Below are positions 1-6,642 of a DNA stretch of 10,304 nt, piece after piece. Source of the stretch: Ignavibacteriaceae bacterium (GTDB lineage Bacteria; Bacteroidota; Ignavibacteria; Ignavibacteriales; Ignavibacteriaceae); contig JALNWB010000142.1 of assembly GCA_023231105.1 (NCBI GenBank), forward strand, positions 1 through 10,304, read 5' to 3'. Every line of letters starts with the position of its first letter. Position 1 is the stretch's first letter. Below the pieces are notes generated by a model. That model saw only the letters and a program-made list of their open reading frames with translations. It was not told the origin of the DNA and ran no database searches. The position numbers and the translations under genes were made by a program.

Positions 1-884
1 CCGTGATTTTGCGAAGTAATGTAGCAACGTTTCGTTCCCGATTCGTTTGCAGGTTGGTTGTGGCTGCGGTGTCCGTATTTTAATTTGTACGTATCGGCAT
101 CGGCGGCTAAAGCCATTATCTGGCAGCCGAGACAAATGCCGAGCATGGGAATTCCTTTTTGCATCGCAAGTTTTGTGTTCGCAACAGTAACCGGATTCAT
201 TTTAGGATCGCCGGGACCATTTGATAAAACAATTCCATCTGCTTCAATTGAAAGGAAGTCATAATCATACGGAACGCGGATTACCGTTATATCGCGCCGC
301 AAAAACGCTTGCACGATGTTGTTCTTGGTTCCGCAGTCCACAAAGACCAATTTCTTTTTCCCTTTTTGGTATTCAACCGGTTCTTTAATTGAAACTTCAC
401 TGACGAGATTTGTTTTGTTTGGATCTTCGAAACTCAATGCATCGGTTTTATTTTCGAAAATAATTTTGCCAAGCATGGTTCCCTTTTCGCGGAGCTTGCG
501 CGTAAGCATTCGAGTATCAATTCCGTAAATGCCGGGAATATTTTCATCAACCATCCATTCGTGCAAAGATTGTTTTGCGTTCCAATGTGAATATTCAAGA
601 GAATAATCCGAAACGACAATACCTCGCAGATGAATTTTTTCCGATTCGAAATTTTTCAGCAGTCCGTTTTCTCTTTCTTTTCCGGGAACGCCGTAATTGC
701 CAATAAGAGGGAAAGTGAACGTGAGAATTTGTCCGCAGTATGAAGGGTCTGTCATCGTTTCCGGGTAACCGACCATTCCCGTGTTGAAAACAACTTCGCC
801 GGTAACGTTCTTATTAGAGCCGAATCCCAAGCCGGAAAATTCCGAGCCGTCTTCTAAAATTAATTTTGCTTTTTGTTTGATCAT
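1..884 (-). CDS. carA: Carbamoyl-phosphate synthase small (glutaminase) subunit, C-terminus cut by the window edge
   Basis: This subunit hydrolyses glutamine and passes ammonia to the large subunit CarB, which makes carbamoyl phosphate for pyrimidine and arginine synthesis in the cytoplasm. Translation from the ATG at 884-882 begins MIKQKAKLILEDGSEFSG and continues with VVFNTGMVGYPETMTDPSY and QILTFTFPLIGNYG, the typical CarA N-terminal domain. The class I glutamine amidotransferase domain follows, with NGPGDP and the nucleophile motif GICLGCQ (Cys251). Next come KYGHRSHNQP and SQNHG (His294) at the very edge. The frame is open for all 294 visible codons. The E. coli protein is about 380 residues, so roughly 80-90 residues, including the catalytic His/Glu pair, lie outside. 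The residue three after the nucleophile is Cys rather than the usual His. The ATG is preceded by AGAGACAAAAAAT with no clear Shine-Dalgarno site. Identification is secure. Confidence 0.96.
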   Translation of the reverse strand, partial: MIKQKAKLILEDGSEFSGLGFGSNKNVTGEVVFNTGMVGYPETMTDPSYCGQILTFTFPLIGNYGVPGKERENGLLKNFESEKIHLRGIVVSDYSLEYSHWNAKQSLHEWMVDENIPGIYGIDTRMLTRKLREKGTMLGKIIFENKTDALSFEDPNKTNLVSEVSIKEPVEYQKGKKKLVFVDCGTKNNIVQAFLRRDITVIRVPYDYDFLSIEADGIVLSNGPGDPKMNPVTVANTKLAMQKGIPMLGICLGCQIMALAADADTYKLKYGHRSHNQPANESGTKRCYITSQNH

Positions 885-906
885 ATTTTTTGTCTCTTAA
901 TCTTAT

Positions 907-933
907 TCCTAATCTTAATCATAATCTTCTCTT
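907..933. repeat. Dispersed AATCTTAATC-type repeat, copy 1
   Basis: This 27-base element in the carA leader matches 9631-9659 at about 24 positions. Both have the form TCCT(T)AATCTTAAT-nnn-AATC(C)TTCTCTT, with a 3-base difference in the middle and two single-base gaps. Both copies lie just outside coding regions. It may be a family of intergenic repeats in this genome, but two copies in 10 kb is thin evidence and the sequence is of low complexity. Confidence 0.5.
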
Positions 934-972
934 CTTAAAAGATTAAGAACAAGATTACGATTATGATTAAGA
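913..972 (-). repeat. Long inverted repeat in the carA leader
   Basis: The arm at 913-926 (TCTTAATCATAATC) is the exact reverse complement of the arm at 959-972, giving a 14-bp perfect stem with a 32-base intervening segment. That segment itself contains more AAGATTAAGAAC-like units that can pair in alternative ways. In the carA transcript this would fold between the terminator-like hairpin and the start codon. The stem is AT-rich, so its stability is moderate. It could be a leader structure or simply two oppositely oriented copies of the AATCTTAATC repeat. Confidence 0.55.
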
Positions 973-1000
973 AAGAAATTGCCAAAACAAGCTGAATTAC

Positions 1001-1029
1001 AAAAAAAAAGCCACCCTTGCGGAGCGGCT
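1001..1029 (-). terminator. Terminator-like hairpin and T-tract in the carA leader (candidate attenuator)
   Basis: Read on the minus strand this is AGCCGCUCC-GCAAG-GGUGGCU (1029 to 1009) followed by a run of nine T. The stem needs two G-U pairs (1025/1013 and 1023/1015). These are allowed in the minus-strand RNA but would be A-C mismatches in the plus-strand RNA, so both the hairpin and the T-tract point towards carA. It lies about 115 bases upstream of the carA start and about 80 bases downstream of the putative promoter. It may therefore be an attenuator of carA, or the end of a short leader RNA. Confidence 0.6.
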
Positions 1030-1037
1030 ATACTCTT

Positions 1038-1055
1038 AATCCGCCGCGGCGGATT
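1038..1055. repeat. 18-bp perfect GC-rich palindrome
   Basis: AATCCGCCGCGGCGGATT is its own reverse complement over 18 bases and stands out in an AT-rich leader. As RNA it would form a 7-bp stem with a CGCG loop. Its GCGGC and GCGGA segments can pair with GCCGC and UCCGC in the 5' arm of the adjacent terminator-like hairpin. It could thus be an alternative, anti-terminating partner. A dispersed palindromic repeat or a protein-binding site are other readings. Confidence 0.6.
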
Positions 1056-1105
1056 TATTATTCGGTTTTGTTTTGGGTCTGTTCAATCTTCTAAAATTTT
1101 TTCTG

Positions 1106-1136
1106 CAAATATAAAAGTTAAAGGCGTGTAAAACAA
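1106..1136 (-). promoter_or_regulatory. Putative Bacteroidota-type promoter for carA
   Basis: On the minus strand TATATTTG (1113 to 1106) matches the TAnnTTTG -7 element of Bacteroidota primary-sigma promoters. A TTG at 1136-1134 lies 20 bases upstream, close to the usual distance for the -33 element. Transcription would start near 1100, giving a leader of about 215 bases that includes the palindrome, the terminator-like hairpin and the long inverted repeat. The match is by consensus only. Confidence 0.5.
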
Positions 1137-1454
1137 TCTCTAAAAAAAATTTTTTCGGATAGAAATACATGGAACTGAAAGAAAACGATTTCTGAAAGAA
1201 TTTTTCTTAAGCTTCATCAGTCATGATTAAACCGAGGTTGCTGTTGAGCATCTCAGAACTTTGCGCCTCCGCCAAGAAACAGAAAGTTCTCAAGGTATTA
1301 CCAAATTTTTCATCAAGAATGCTTGAAAAAAGGTTCCTAAGTTAATCTTGAGGAAGCAAGAAATTAGATTGCTACGTATATTTCTTATTGTAATGCCAAA
1401 AGACTTCATAGTTTATTGTTTTAGTAAATATTCAAAGTTGTTAAAACTAACAAA
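1137..1454. other. Gene-poor intergenic stretch between carA and the radical SAM gene
   Basis: I can support no intact gene here. The minus strand has a 44-codon open frame at 1341-1207 with a plausible protein-like end (FLAEAQSSEMLNSNLGLIMTDEA, then TAA) but no good start codon. A second short minus-strand frame from an ATG at 1410 encodes about 40 residues (MKSFGITIRNI...). The plus strand has a 40-codon frame from 1223. These may be remnants of a decayed gene or chance. The divergent promoter region of the gene starting at 1455 must also lie here, but no TAnnTTTG match convinced me. Confidence 0.4.
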
Positions 1455-3008
1455 ATGTTTAATTATGAGAAAGCAAGTAAGATGAATGTTCTGCTTCTTT
1501 ACCCTAAAATGCCTGATACTTTTTGGTCGATGAAATCTTTAATGAAAATGATTTCAAAAGAAACGAGTTATCCCCCCTTGGGCCTTTTAACGATATCCAG
1601 CCTTTTGCCCACTGATTGGAACAGAAAGCTAATTGATTTAAACGTTACGACACTCGATCCGGCTGATATTGAATGGGCTCATCTTATTTTTATCTCGGCG
1701 ATGAATCTTCAAACAGAATATGTAACTAAAGCAATTGAGGAATGCAAAAAATTTGGCAAAACAATTGTGGCGGGGGGACCTTTATTTACAAACTCACATG
1801 AAAAATTTCCTGAAGTCGATCACTTCGTTCTTAATGAAGCCGAAATTACCCTTCCTCTTTTCCTTAACGATTTTAATAATGGAATTCCGAAAAAGTACTA
1901 CACAACAGAGGAGTTTGCGGATATCACTCAATCTCCTTTACCTGATTGGAATTTAATAGATATAAGTAAATACGCCTACGCAATTGTCCAGTACTCCCGC
2001 GGTTGTCCTTATCAGTGCGATTTTTGTGATGTAACGGCTTTGTTCGGTAGAAGACCAAGAACCAAAAACGCCAACCAAATTATCAGAGAACTAAACAAGA
2101 TATTGGTGTTAGGTCATCCTGAAATGATTTTATTTGCCGATGATAATTTAATCGGTAATCGAAAAGAATTGAAACTTTCTCTGCTTCCCGAATTAATCAA
2201 ATGGAGAAGATTAAATAAAACAGCGCCTGGATTTGCAACTCAAGCGACCATTAATTTAGCCGACGATGAAGAGTTGATGAATTTAATGCTTGAGGCAGGA
2301 TTTAGACATATTTTTGTTGGTATTGAGACTACTGATGTAGAGAGTTTGGAATCATGTAAAAAAAGGCAAAACCTCCGGCGAAATATGCTTGATGATGTTA
2401 AAATGTTGCAGCAAAAGGGATTTATCTTAACTGCGGGTTTCATTGTAGGATTTGATTCGGATAAAGAAACAATTTTTGATCAGTTGATCGATTTTATTCA
2501 AAAAAGCGGAATTGTTATGGCAACCGTTAATATATTAAAAGCTCCCCCGGGAACCGACTTGTATAAAAATCTCTTACAAGAAAATAGAATAATTGAACCG
2601 TTTGATTTTGACGAAAACAAAACAAATATAATTACTAAAATGGATAAAGATGTTTTATATAAAGGCTATAAAAAAATATTAGATACGATTTACAAACCAG
2701 CAAGAGTTTTTGAACGGTCGCATCAATTCTTATCTAATTATGGAACTTATAAAGTTGAGAATCCCATTCAAAAGAAAATTAACTTTAATGATCTCTTTAC
2801 CGTCTTGCGGGTAATTTATTTTGCCGGTATTAGAGGAAAAGAGAGAAGGTATTTCTGGAAATTGATCATGGGAACGTTTTTGTTTAATAGACGAAATATT
2901 ATTCATGCTTACTTCTTTGGAGCAATAATATTCCAGTTTCAAAAACTCCATTCCAATTTTCTTAAAAGTTATAATCTTACTTTACGCAGAGAAGCAGAAA
3001 ACCGTTAA
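1455..3008 (+). CDS. Cobalamin-binding-domain radical SAM protein (DUF4070 type)
   Basis: The protein belongs to the radical SAM enzymes with an N-terminal B12-binding-like domain, many of which are methyltransferases; the substrate is unknown. Residues 10-130 form the B12-type Rossmann domain (MNVLLLYPKMPDTFW, VAGGPLFT, VDHFVLNEAEITLP). Residues 180-192 carry the 4Fe-4S motif SRGCPYQCDFCD with Cys184, Cys188 and Cys191. FADDNLIGN, FVGIET and GFIVGFDSD follow in the TIM-barrel core, then SGIV...LKAPPGT and KMD...GYKKIL, typical of the C-terminal DUF4070 segment. The family usually starts at MNVLL, here Met10 (position 1482), which has GAGAAAG upstream. The true start may therefore be 1482, and the first nine residues are doubtful. 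The family includes hopanoid methylases such as HpnR, but nothing nearby supports that role. It stands alone, with AT-rich DNA around it, and is convergent with the next gene. Confidence 0.9.
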   Translation: MFNYEKASKMNVLLLYPKMPDTFWSMKSLMKMISKETSYPPLGLLTISSLLPTDWNRKLIDLNVTTLDPADIEWAHLIFISAMNLQTEYVTKAIEECKKFGKTIVAGGPLFTNSHEKFPEVDHFVLNEAEITLPLFLNDFNNGIPKKYYTTEEFADITQSPLPDWNLIDISKYAYAIVQYSRGCPYQCDFCDVTALFGRRPRTKNANQIIRELNKILVLGHPEMILFADDNLIGNRKELKLSLLPELIKWRRLNKTAPGFATQATINLADDEELMNLMLEAGFRHIFVGIETTDVESLESCKKRQNLRRNMLDDVKMLQQKGFILTAGFIVGFDSDKETIFDQLIDFIQKSGIVMATVNILKAPPGTDLYKNLLQENRIIEPFDFDENKTNIITKMDKDVLYKGYKKILDTIYKPARVFERSHQFLSNYGTYKVENPIQKKINFNDLFTVLRVIYFAGIRGKERRYFWKLIMGTFLFNRRNIIHAYFFGAIIFQFQKLHSNFLKSYNLTLRREAENR

Positions 3009-3018
3009 ATATCTTAGT

Positions 3019-3041
3019 AAAAAGGTTAGCAGTTAATAACC
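3019..3041 (-). terminator. Weak terminator-like hairpin downstream of the secreted-protein gene
   Basis: On the minus strand GGTTA-TTAACTGC-TAACC (3041 to 3024) is followed by TTTTT. The 5-bp stem is short, but it is correctly placed about 120 bases downstream of the minus-strand gene that ends at 3159. It may serve that gene; I found no better candidate in the 150-base gap between the two convergent genes. Confidence 0.3.
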
Positions 3042-3158
3042 AACTCTAGAAATACAAAGGGATTTTTTACGATGAAGTGGGTTTTGTACGCTATTAATAG
3101 TCTTTGGAATGAAGCATCCCAACCTCCTTTTCTTGAGCACTAATAATACTACTCATAG

Positions 3159-5219
3159 TTATTTTAATAGCATTACCTTAATGGTCTTGTTGTAGGTTTT
3201 TGTGTTTATCGTTACATAATAAACGCCACTTTGTATACATTGCCTGCTGTAAGGCAGATTAGAGCCATCAAAATTTACTTTGTGAATTCCAGGAGATTGT
3301 TCCTCGGAGACAAGCCTTACCACCTCACGTCCCAACACATCATATACTTTTAGCGAAACAAAACTTTGCTCGGGTAAATTATAACTGATAACGGTTACCG
3401 GATTAAAGGGGTTGGGATAATTATTAAAAAGATAATATTGGCTTTTAACATCAGGAATGTGATCGTCCGCAGAAGTTGTATTGGTATATAAAAAAGCGGG
3501 TTCCATTATTACGCTTAGGTTATTGTTGGAAATATCAGAGGCAGCTATTTTTAATGAATAATAACCACCGGGTAATACAGGTAATTCACCTTGATAAAGA
3601 CTATCTTCAAATGTTAAATGGATTTCAGACCAACTTGAATCATCTTCGGCTTTATAGAATAACTGAACCCGGTTCAACCGGTTATCATCTTCCATGCTAA
3701 AGCGGATAGTATTTATCTCCTCTGAGTTAAGACGATTGGTAAGATTTTTGGCTGCCAAGATCTGAAATAGCTTCATATATGGAGGATTTTTATCCGGTTC
3801 TCCTAAATCGAAATCTGCAATTGATATTGTTGATGCAGCTCTTTTGGCTACCTCGCTTTTATCATTTGTTACTGTTACCCGGTATTTGCCAGAGTTAACC
3901 GGATAAATTAAACTGTCGGGATCATACCCCATAGATGGATAATCCCTATATACTACACTAAGAATCTCCTTGTCCACCACCAAACTATCTTCAGCCATAA
4001 TTTTAATTTCATTGGGGTATTGTGGTAAAGCGTCATTGGTTTGTGAAAGAAATAATTGAATAGTATTAGAACTTCCCCAGCTACTCCGAATCTGTATTTT
4101 ATTATCAGTGTTTTCATATTTCCCAAACCAGTAGGTGGGAGTTAAACCGAAAGTAACGTTTTCCGTTTCAGAGAGAATTATTGGTTCTTGCTTACCCTCA
4201 TTAGAAGTAAATCCATATACTTTATCTTCAGCCAATCTCATTTTAATAGTGGCAATATCTTCACCCCCATCCCCTTTCAAATCAATTTGATTAAAAAACT
4301 TTGAGTAAGATAGTTCAATATTCGCGCTGGTATCTTGATAAACACTCAGTTCCAATGGTAAGTTGTAAGAGGGGTCGTCTAAATATGAATGATTCCATGG
4401 AAAGAAAGCAACATGGAGCGTTGAAGCCACTGCTGTATCCGGAAAGTTATACCTAAAATTAGCATGACTATAATTTTCCGGATAATTCTCTATGATAGAA
4501 TCTGTATTACTATTTGTAAAATCACCATTTAAAATATAAAAATCACCCTTATTTATGGGTTGTTTTCCTATTACCCTCCATTCATTTTCAAAAGGTTCAT
4601 TAGGGAATTTATTGTATTTTAAAGTGAATTCTTCTTTCAATACAGGAAGATCATAGTTCAAATCCAAACGCGTATAACTTATACCACCAGGCAAAGAACT
4701 GTTATAAAAAGAAAAGTCTATTGTACTCATTAGCAGCGGGCTATTATCTATCCGCTTTAATTTAAATACCTTTTCTTTATCAGCATCCGCGTAGTTAATT
4801 TCTAATGTATCGTTACCTGTCAGCTCCAGTTCTTTATAAAATAGAGTCATAAAATATCTGTTGTCTATTTTTAGATCATAATAAAGTGAAATAATTTGAT
4901 ACGTTCCTTTTTGAAGGTTGTAAAAAGAATATTCTCTACCTGCCGCCCCTCCGAAAAAATCTTCTTTATAGTTATTCATCATCCAAATCATTTTCATCTC
5001 ATAATCGGCTTGTATCACTAGGGTATAACCGTCTGAGGATATAGCTCTGTTTTTTGGCGTTGAGGAGGTTTGAGATTGATTAAGAGAAACATTTTCATCT
5101 ATGATTATGTGTGTGTTTGGTCTTGATTCTATGCCAACGCTCTGGGCGTTGTTTGATATATTCCATATCAGAAGAATGTTTAACAAAATAAGTAGCTTAC
5201 AAGTTAAATGTTCAATCAT
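3159..5219 (-). CDS. Secreted protein with a C-terminal T9SS sorting domain, function unknown
   Basis: A signal peptide is visible at residues 1-26 (hydrophobic LLILLNILLIW, then NISNNAQ). The last 88 residues (599-686) are a type A T9SS sorting domain with NNYPNPFNPVTVISYNLPE, SLKVYDVLGREVVRLV, GIHKVNFDGSNL, SGVYYVTI and a basic end (KTIKVMLLK). The protein should therefore cross the outer membrane by the Por/T9SS route and be released or anchored at the surface. Residues about 474-574 look like an Ig/FN3-type beta domain (RVQLFYKAEDDSSWSEI...GGYYSLKIAASDISNN). The region between the signal and this domain is rich in Tyr, Asn, Asp and Ser and looks beta-rich; I recognise no enzyme motif in it. 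The sorting domain carries about eight extra residues (PYSRQCIQ) between SNL and SGVYYV. No operon partner is evident. Confidence 0.88.
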   Translation of the reverse strand: MIEHLTCKLLILLNILLIWNISNNAQSVGIESRPNTHIIIDENVSLNQSQTSSTPKNRAISSDGYTLVIQADYEMKMIWMMNNYKEDFFGGAAGREYSFYNLQKGTYQIISLYYDLKIDNRYFMTLFYKELELTGNDTLEINYADADKEKVFKLKRIDNSPLLMSTIDFSFYNSSLPGGISYTRLDLNYDLPVLKEEFTLKYNKFPNEPFENEWRVIGKQPINKGDFYILNGDFTNSNTDSIIENYPENYSHANFRYNFPDTAVASTLHVAFFPWNHSYLDDPSYNLPLELSVYQDTSANIELSYSKFFNQIDLKGDGGEDIATIKMRLAEDKVYGFTSNEGKQEPIILSETENVTFGLTPTYWFGKYENTDNKIQIRSSWGSSNTIQLFLSQTNDALPQYPNEIKIMAEDSLVVDKEILSVVYRDYPSMGYDPDSLIYPVNSGKYRVTVTNDKSEVAKRAASTISIADFDLGEPDKNPPYMKLFQILAAKNLTNRLNSEEINTIRFSMEDDNRLNRVQLFYKAEDDSSWSEIHLTFEDSLYQGELPVLPGGYYSLKIAASDISNNNLSVIMEPAFLYTNTTSADDHIPDVKSQYYLFNNYPNPFNPVTVISYNLPEQSFVSLKVYDVLGREVVRLVSEEQSPGIHKVNFDGSNLPYSRQCIQSGVYYVTINTKTYNKTIKVMLLK

Positions 5220-5664
5220 AGATTGTGCCCAGTTTATTTGCGTAGGTTATTGTAGTTGTAATAGAATGGGGGGAAAGAGTTGGAGATAGTAACAAGACAA
5301 TCTCCGGAAAGAAAAGAAGACGAATACCTCCCATTTTTCCGTGCCGCGAGAGAAGCAAGTAAAAGATGTAAAAATTAAAATTGTACCCAACTTTAAAAAG
5401 AGTCAACATATCACACCAAAAGGATGTTATGAATTAATTAAGGAACGCCCGATTACAAATAAATTGTAAAACTTAAATTATTACATACAACAAAACACGA
5501 GAACAAAAAAGAAATAATTCTCTTATAGATTAAGTTAATAAAAAAACAAATGAAGCAAATGGTTTTGAATTTATTTTTTATGATTGTGAATGCTTTAGTA
5601 TGTGTCCGGCTTGAAGACGTTGAAAAATATTCTCGCAAAAGCACTGTATTTCCCCAATTCTGTT
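5220..5664. other. AT-rich intergenic stretch between divergent genes
   Basis: This stretch separates the minus-strand secreted-protein gene from the plus-strand etf operon and should hold both promoters. I found no convincing gene. An inverted repeat GGAGAT (5282-5287) / ATCTCC (5300-5305) with a 12-base loop lies in the likely leader of the minus-strand gene. The remainder, about 5400-5640, is mostly A/T with no recognisable structure. Confidence 0.5.
5380..5406 (-). promoter_or_regulatory. Possible promoter of the secreted-protein gene
   Basis: On the minus strand TTGACT (5406 to 5401) and TACAAT (5385 to 5380) resemble -35 and -10 boxes but are only 15 bases apart, and they do not fit the TAnnTTTG consensus expected here. 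Use would imply a leader of about 155 bases. This is a weak call. Confidence 0.2.
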
Positions 5665-5672
5665 TATTTTTG
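5665..5672 (+). promoter_or_regulatory. Putative -7 promoter element of the etf operon
   Basis: TATTTTTG fits the Bacteroidota TAnnTTTG -7 element and lies 24 bases before the etfB start, so the leader would be very short. I see no clear TTG at the proper distance upstream, and the surrounding DNA is T-rich, so a chance match is possible. Confidence 0.35.
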
Positions 5673-5696
5673 TTTTGCAAATAATTCAGGGAACGC

Positions 5697-6584
5697 ATGT
5701 ATAATTCAATAGTTCTTGTTAAGCAAGTGCCCGACACCGCAAATATTTCGGGTAAAGTAATGAAGGAAGACGGAACGGTCAACCGCTCAAAGCTACCGGC
5801 AATATTTAATCACGAAGATAAAGTCGCGCTTGAGTTGGCGCTTCAAGTTAAAGAAAAATATGGCGGAAAAGTTACCGCAATTACCATGGGACCACCGAGA
5901 GCTTCCGATATTTTACGCGAATGTTTGTACATGGGAGCCGATGAAGTTTTTCTTATCAGCGATAGAAAATTTGCCGGAGCCGATACGCTCGCAACTTCCT
6001 ACGTGTTAAGCGAAGCGATAAACAAGATCGGAAATTATCATTTCATTTTCGGCGGCAGACAGGCAATTGACGGCGACACGGCTCAGGTCGGTCCGCAAAC
6101 AGCCGACAAACTCAACATTCCGCAAGTTACCTACGCAGAACAAATCTTAGACATTAAAAAAAATAAAGTTACAATAAAAAGAAAAATAGACGGCGGACAT
6201 GAAATTGTTCGCGCAGCTTTACCGGTTTTAGTTACCGTAATCAAAGAAGCCGCTGATCCGCGCCCGTTCAGTGCTAAAAAAGTTATGGCGTACAAAGGGG
6301 CAAAATCTTTAACTGATCTGGAAAAATTAACCGAAGGAAACTCTCTTCTTTACACCGATACGCTGATTCATGAATACAAAGAAAGAAACTTATTCATCTC
6401 AACATTAACAATGGATGATCTTCAACTTGATGTTGACCGTTGCGGCGTTAAAGGTTCACCAACAAAAGTCCATAAAGTTGAATCGGTTGTACTTGCAGGC
6501 GGAAATCAAACAAGAGTTGAGCCGACAAAAGACGGCATCGGAATATTGATAGATAAGCTATTGGAAGATCATATTCTCGGTTAA
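5697..6584 (+). CDS. etfB: Electron transfer flavoprotein beta subunit
   Basis: EtfB pairs with EtfA to carry electrons between acyl-CoA dehydrogenases and other redox partners in the cytoplasm. Family features are NSIVLVKQVPDT at the start, HEDKVALELAL (39-49), TMGPPRA (63-69), the nucleotide-binding GGRQAIDGDTAQVGPQ (119-134) and the C-terminal CGVKGSPTKV (249-258) with GIGILIDKL. The DGDTAQVGP form and the MGPP segment match the Etfs of anaerobes such as Acidaminococcus and Megasphaera, where this subunit binds NADH and a second FAD, rather than the classical mitochondrial-like form. At 295 residues it is longer than the usual 250-265. The extra length, roughly 30 residues, falls at about 200-240, the partner-recognition loop region. 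The ATG has CAGGGA upstream. It is first in a four-gene operon, with a 58-base gap to etfA. Confidence 0.95.
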   Translation: MYNSIVLVKQVPDTANISGKVMKEDGTVNRSKLPAIFNHEDKVALELALQVKEKYGGKVTAITMGPPRASDILRECLYMGADEVFLISDRKFAGADTLATSYVLSEAINKIGNYHFIFGGRQAIDGDTAQVGPQTADKLNIPQVTYAEQILDIKKNKVTIKRKIDGGHEIVRAALPVLVTVIKEAADPRPFSAKKVMAYKGAKSLTDLEKLTEGNSLLYTDTLIHEYKERNLFISTLTMDDLQLDVDRCGVKGSPTKVHKVESVVLAGGNQTRVEPTKDGIGILIDKLLEDHILG

Positions 6585-6642
6585 AAAAATCGTAGCCGCA
6601 GATAAATTTGCGGGAAATATGTAAACAAAAAGAAAAAAAATT

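Noticed and set aside
1..60. Possible frameshift in carA near the left edge
   Set aside because: Codon phase from the ATG at 884 to the SQNHG motif at the edge is unbroken, and the residues match CarA throughout.
1223..1345. Plus-strand 40-codon frame starting MIKPRLLL
   Set aside because: No family resemblance, no clear ribosome-binding site, and it overlaps the equally unsupported minus-strand frame.
3072..3143. Short plus-strand frame of 23 codons (MKWVLYAINSLWNEASQPPFLEH) with AAAGGGA upstream
   Set aside because: Too short, in a gap between convergent genes, no recognisable family; the ribosome-binding match could be chance.
5212..5409. Minus-strand 65-codon frame upstream of the T9SS protein gene
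   Set aside because: AT-rich leader-like DNA; the product (MLTLFKVGYNFNFYIFYLLLSRHGKMGG...) resembles no protein and it overlaps the signal-peptide gene start in another frame.
5453..5782. Minus-strand 109-codon frame overlapping the start of etfB
   Set aside because: It lies over the etf promoter region and antisense to a secure gene; the product is a low-complexity hydrophobic sequence typical of AT-rich non-coding DNA.
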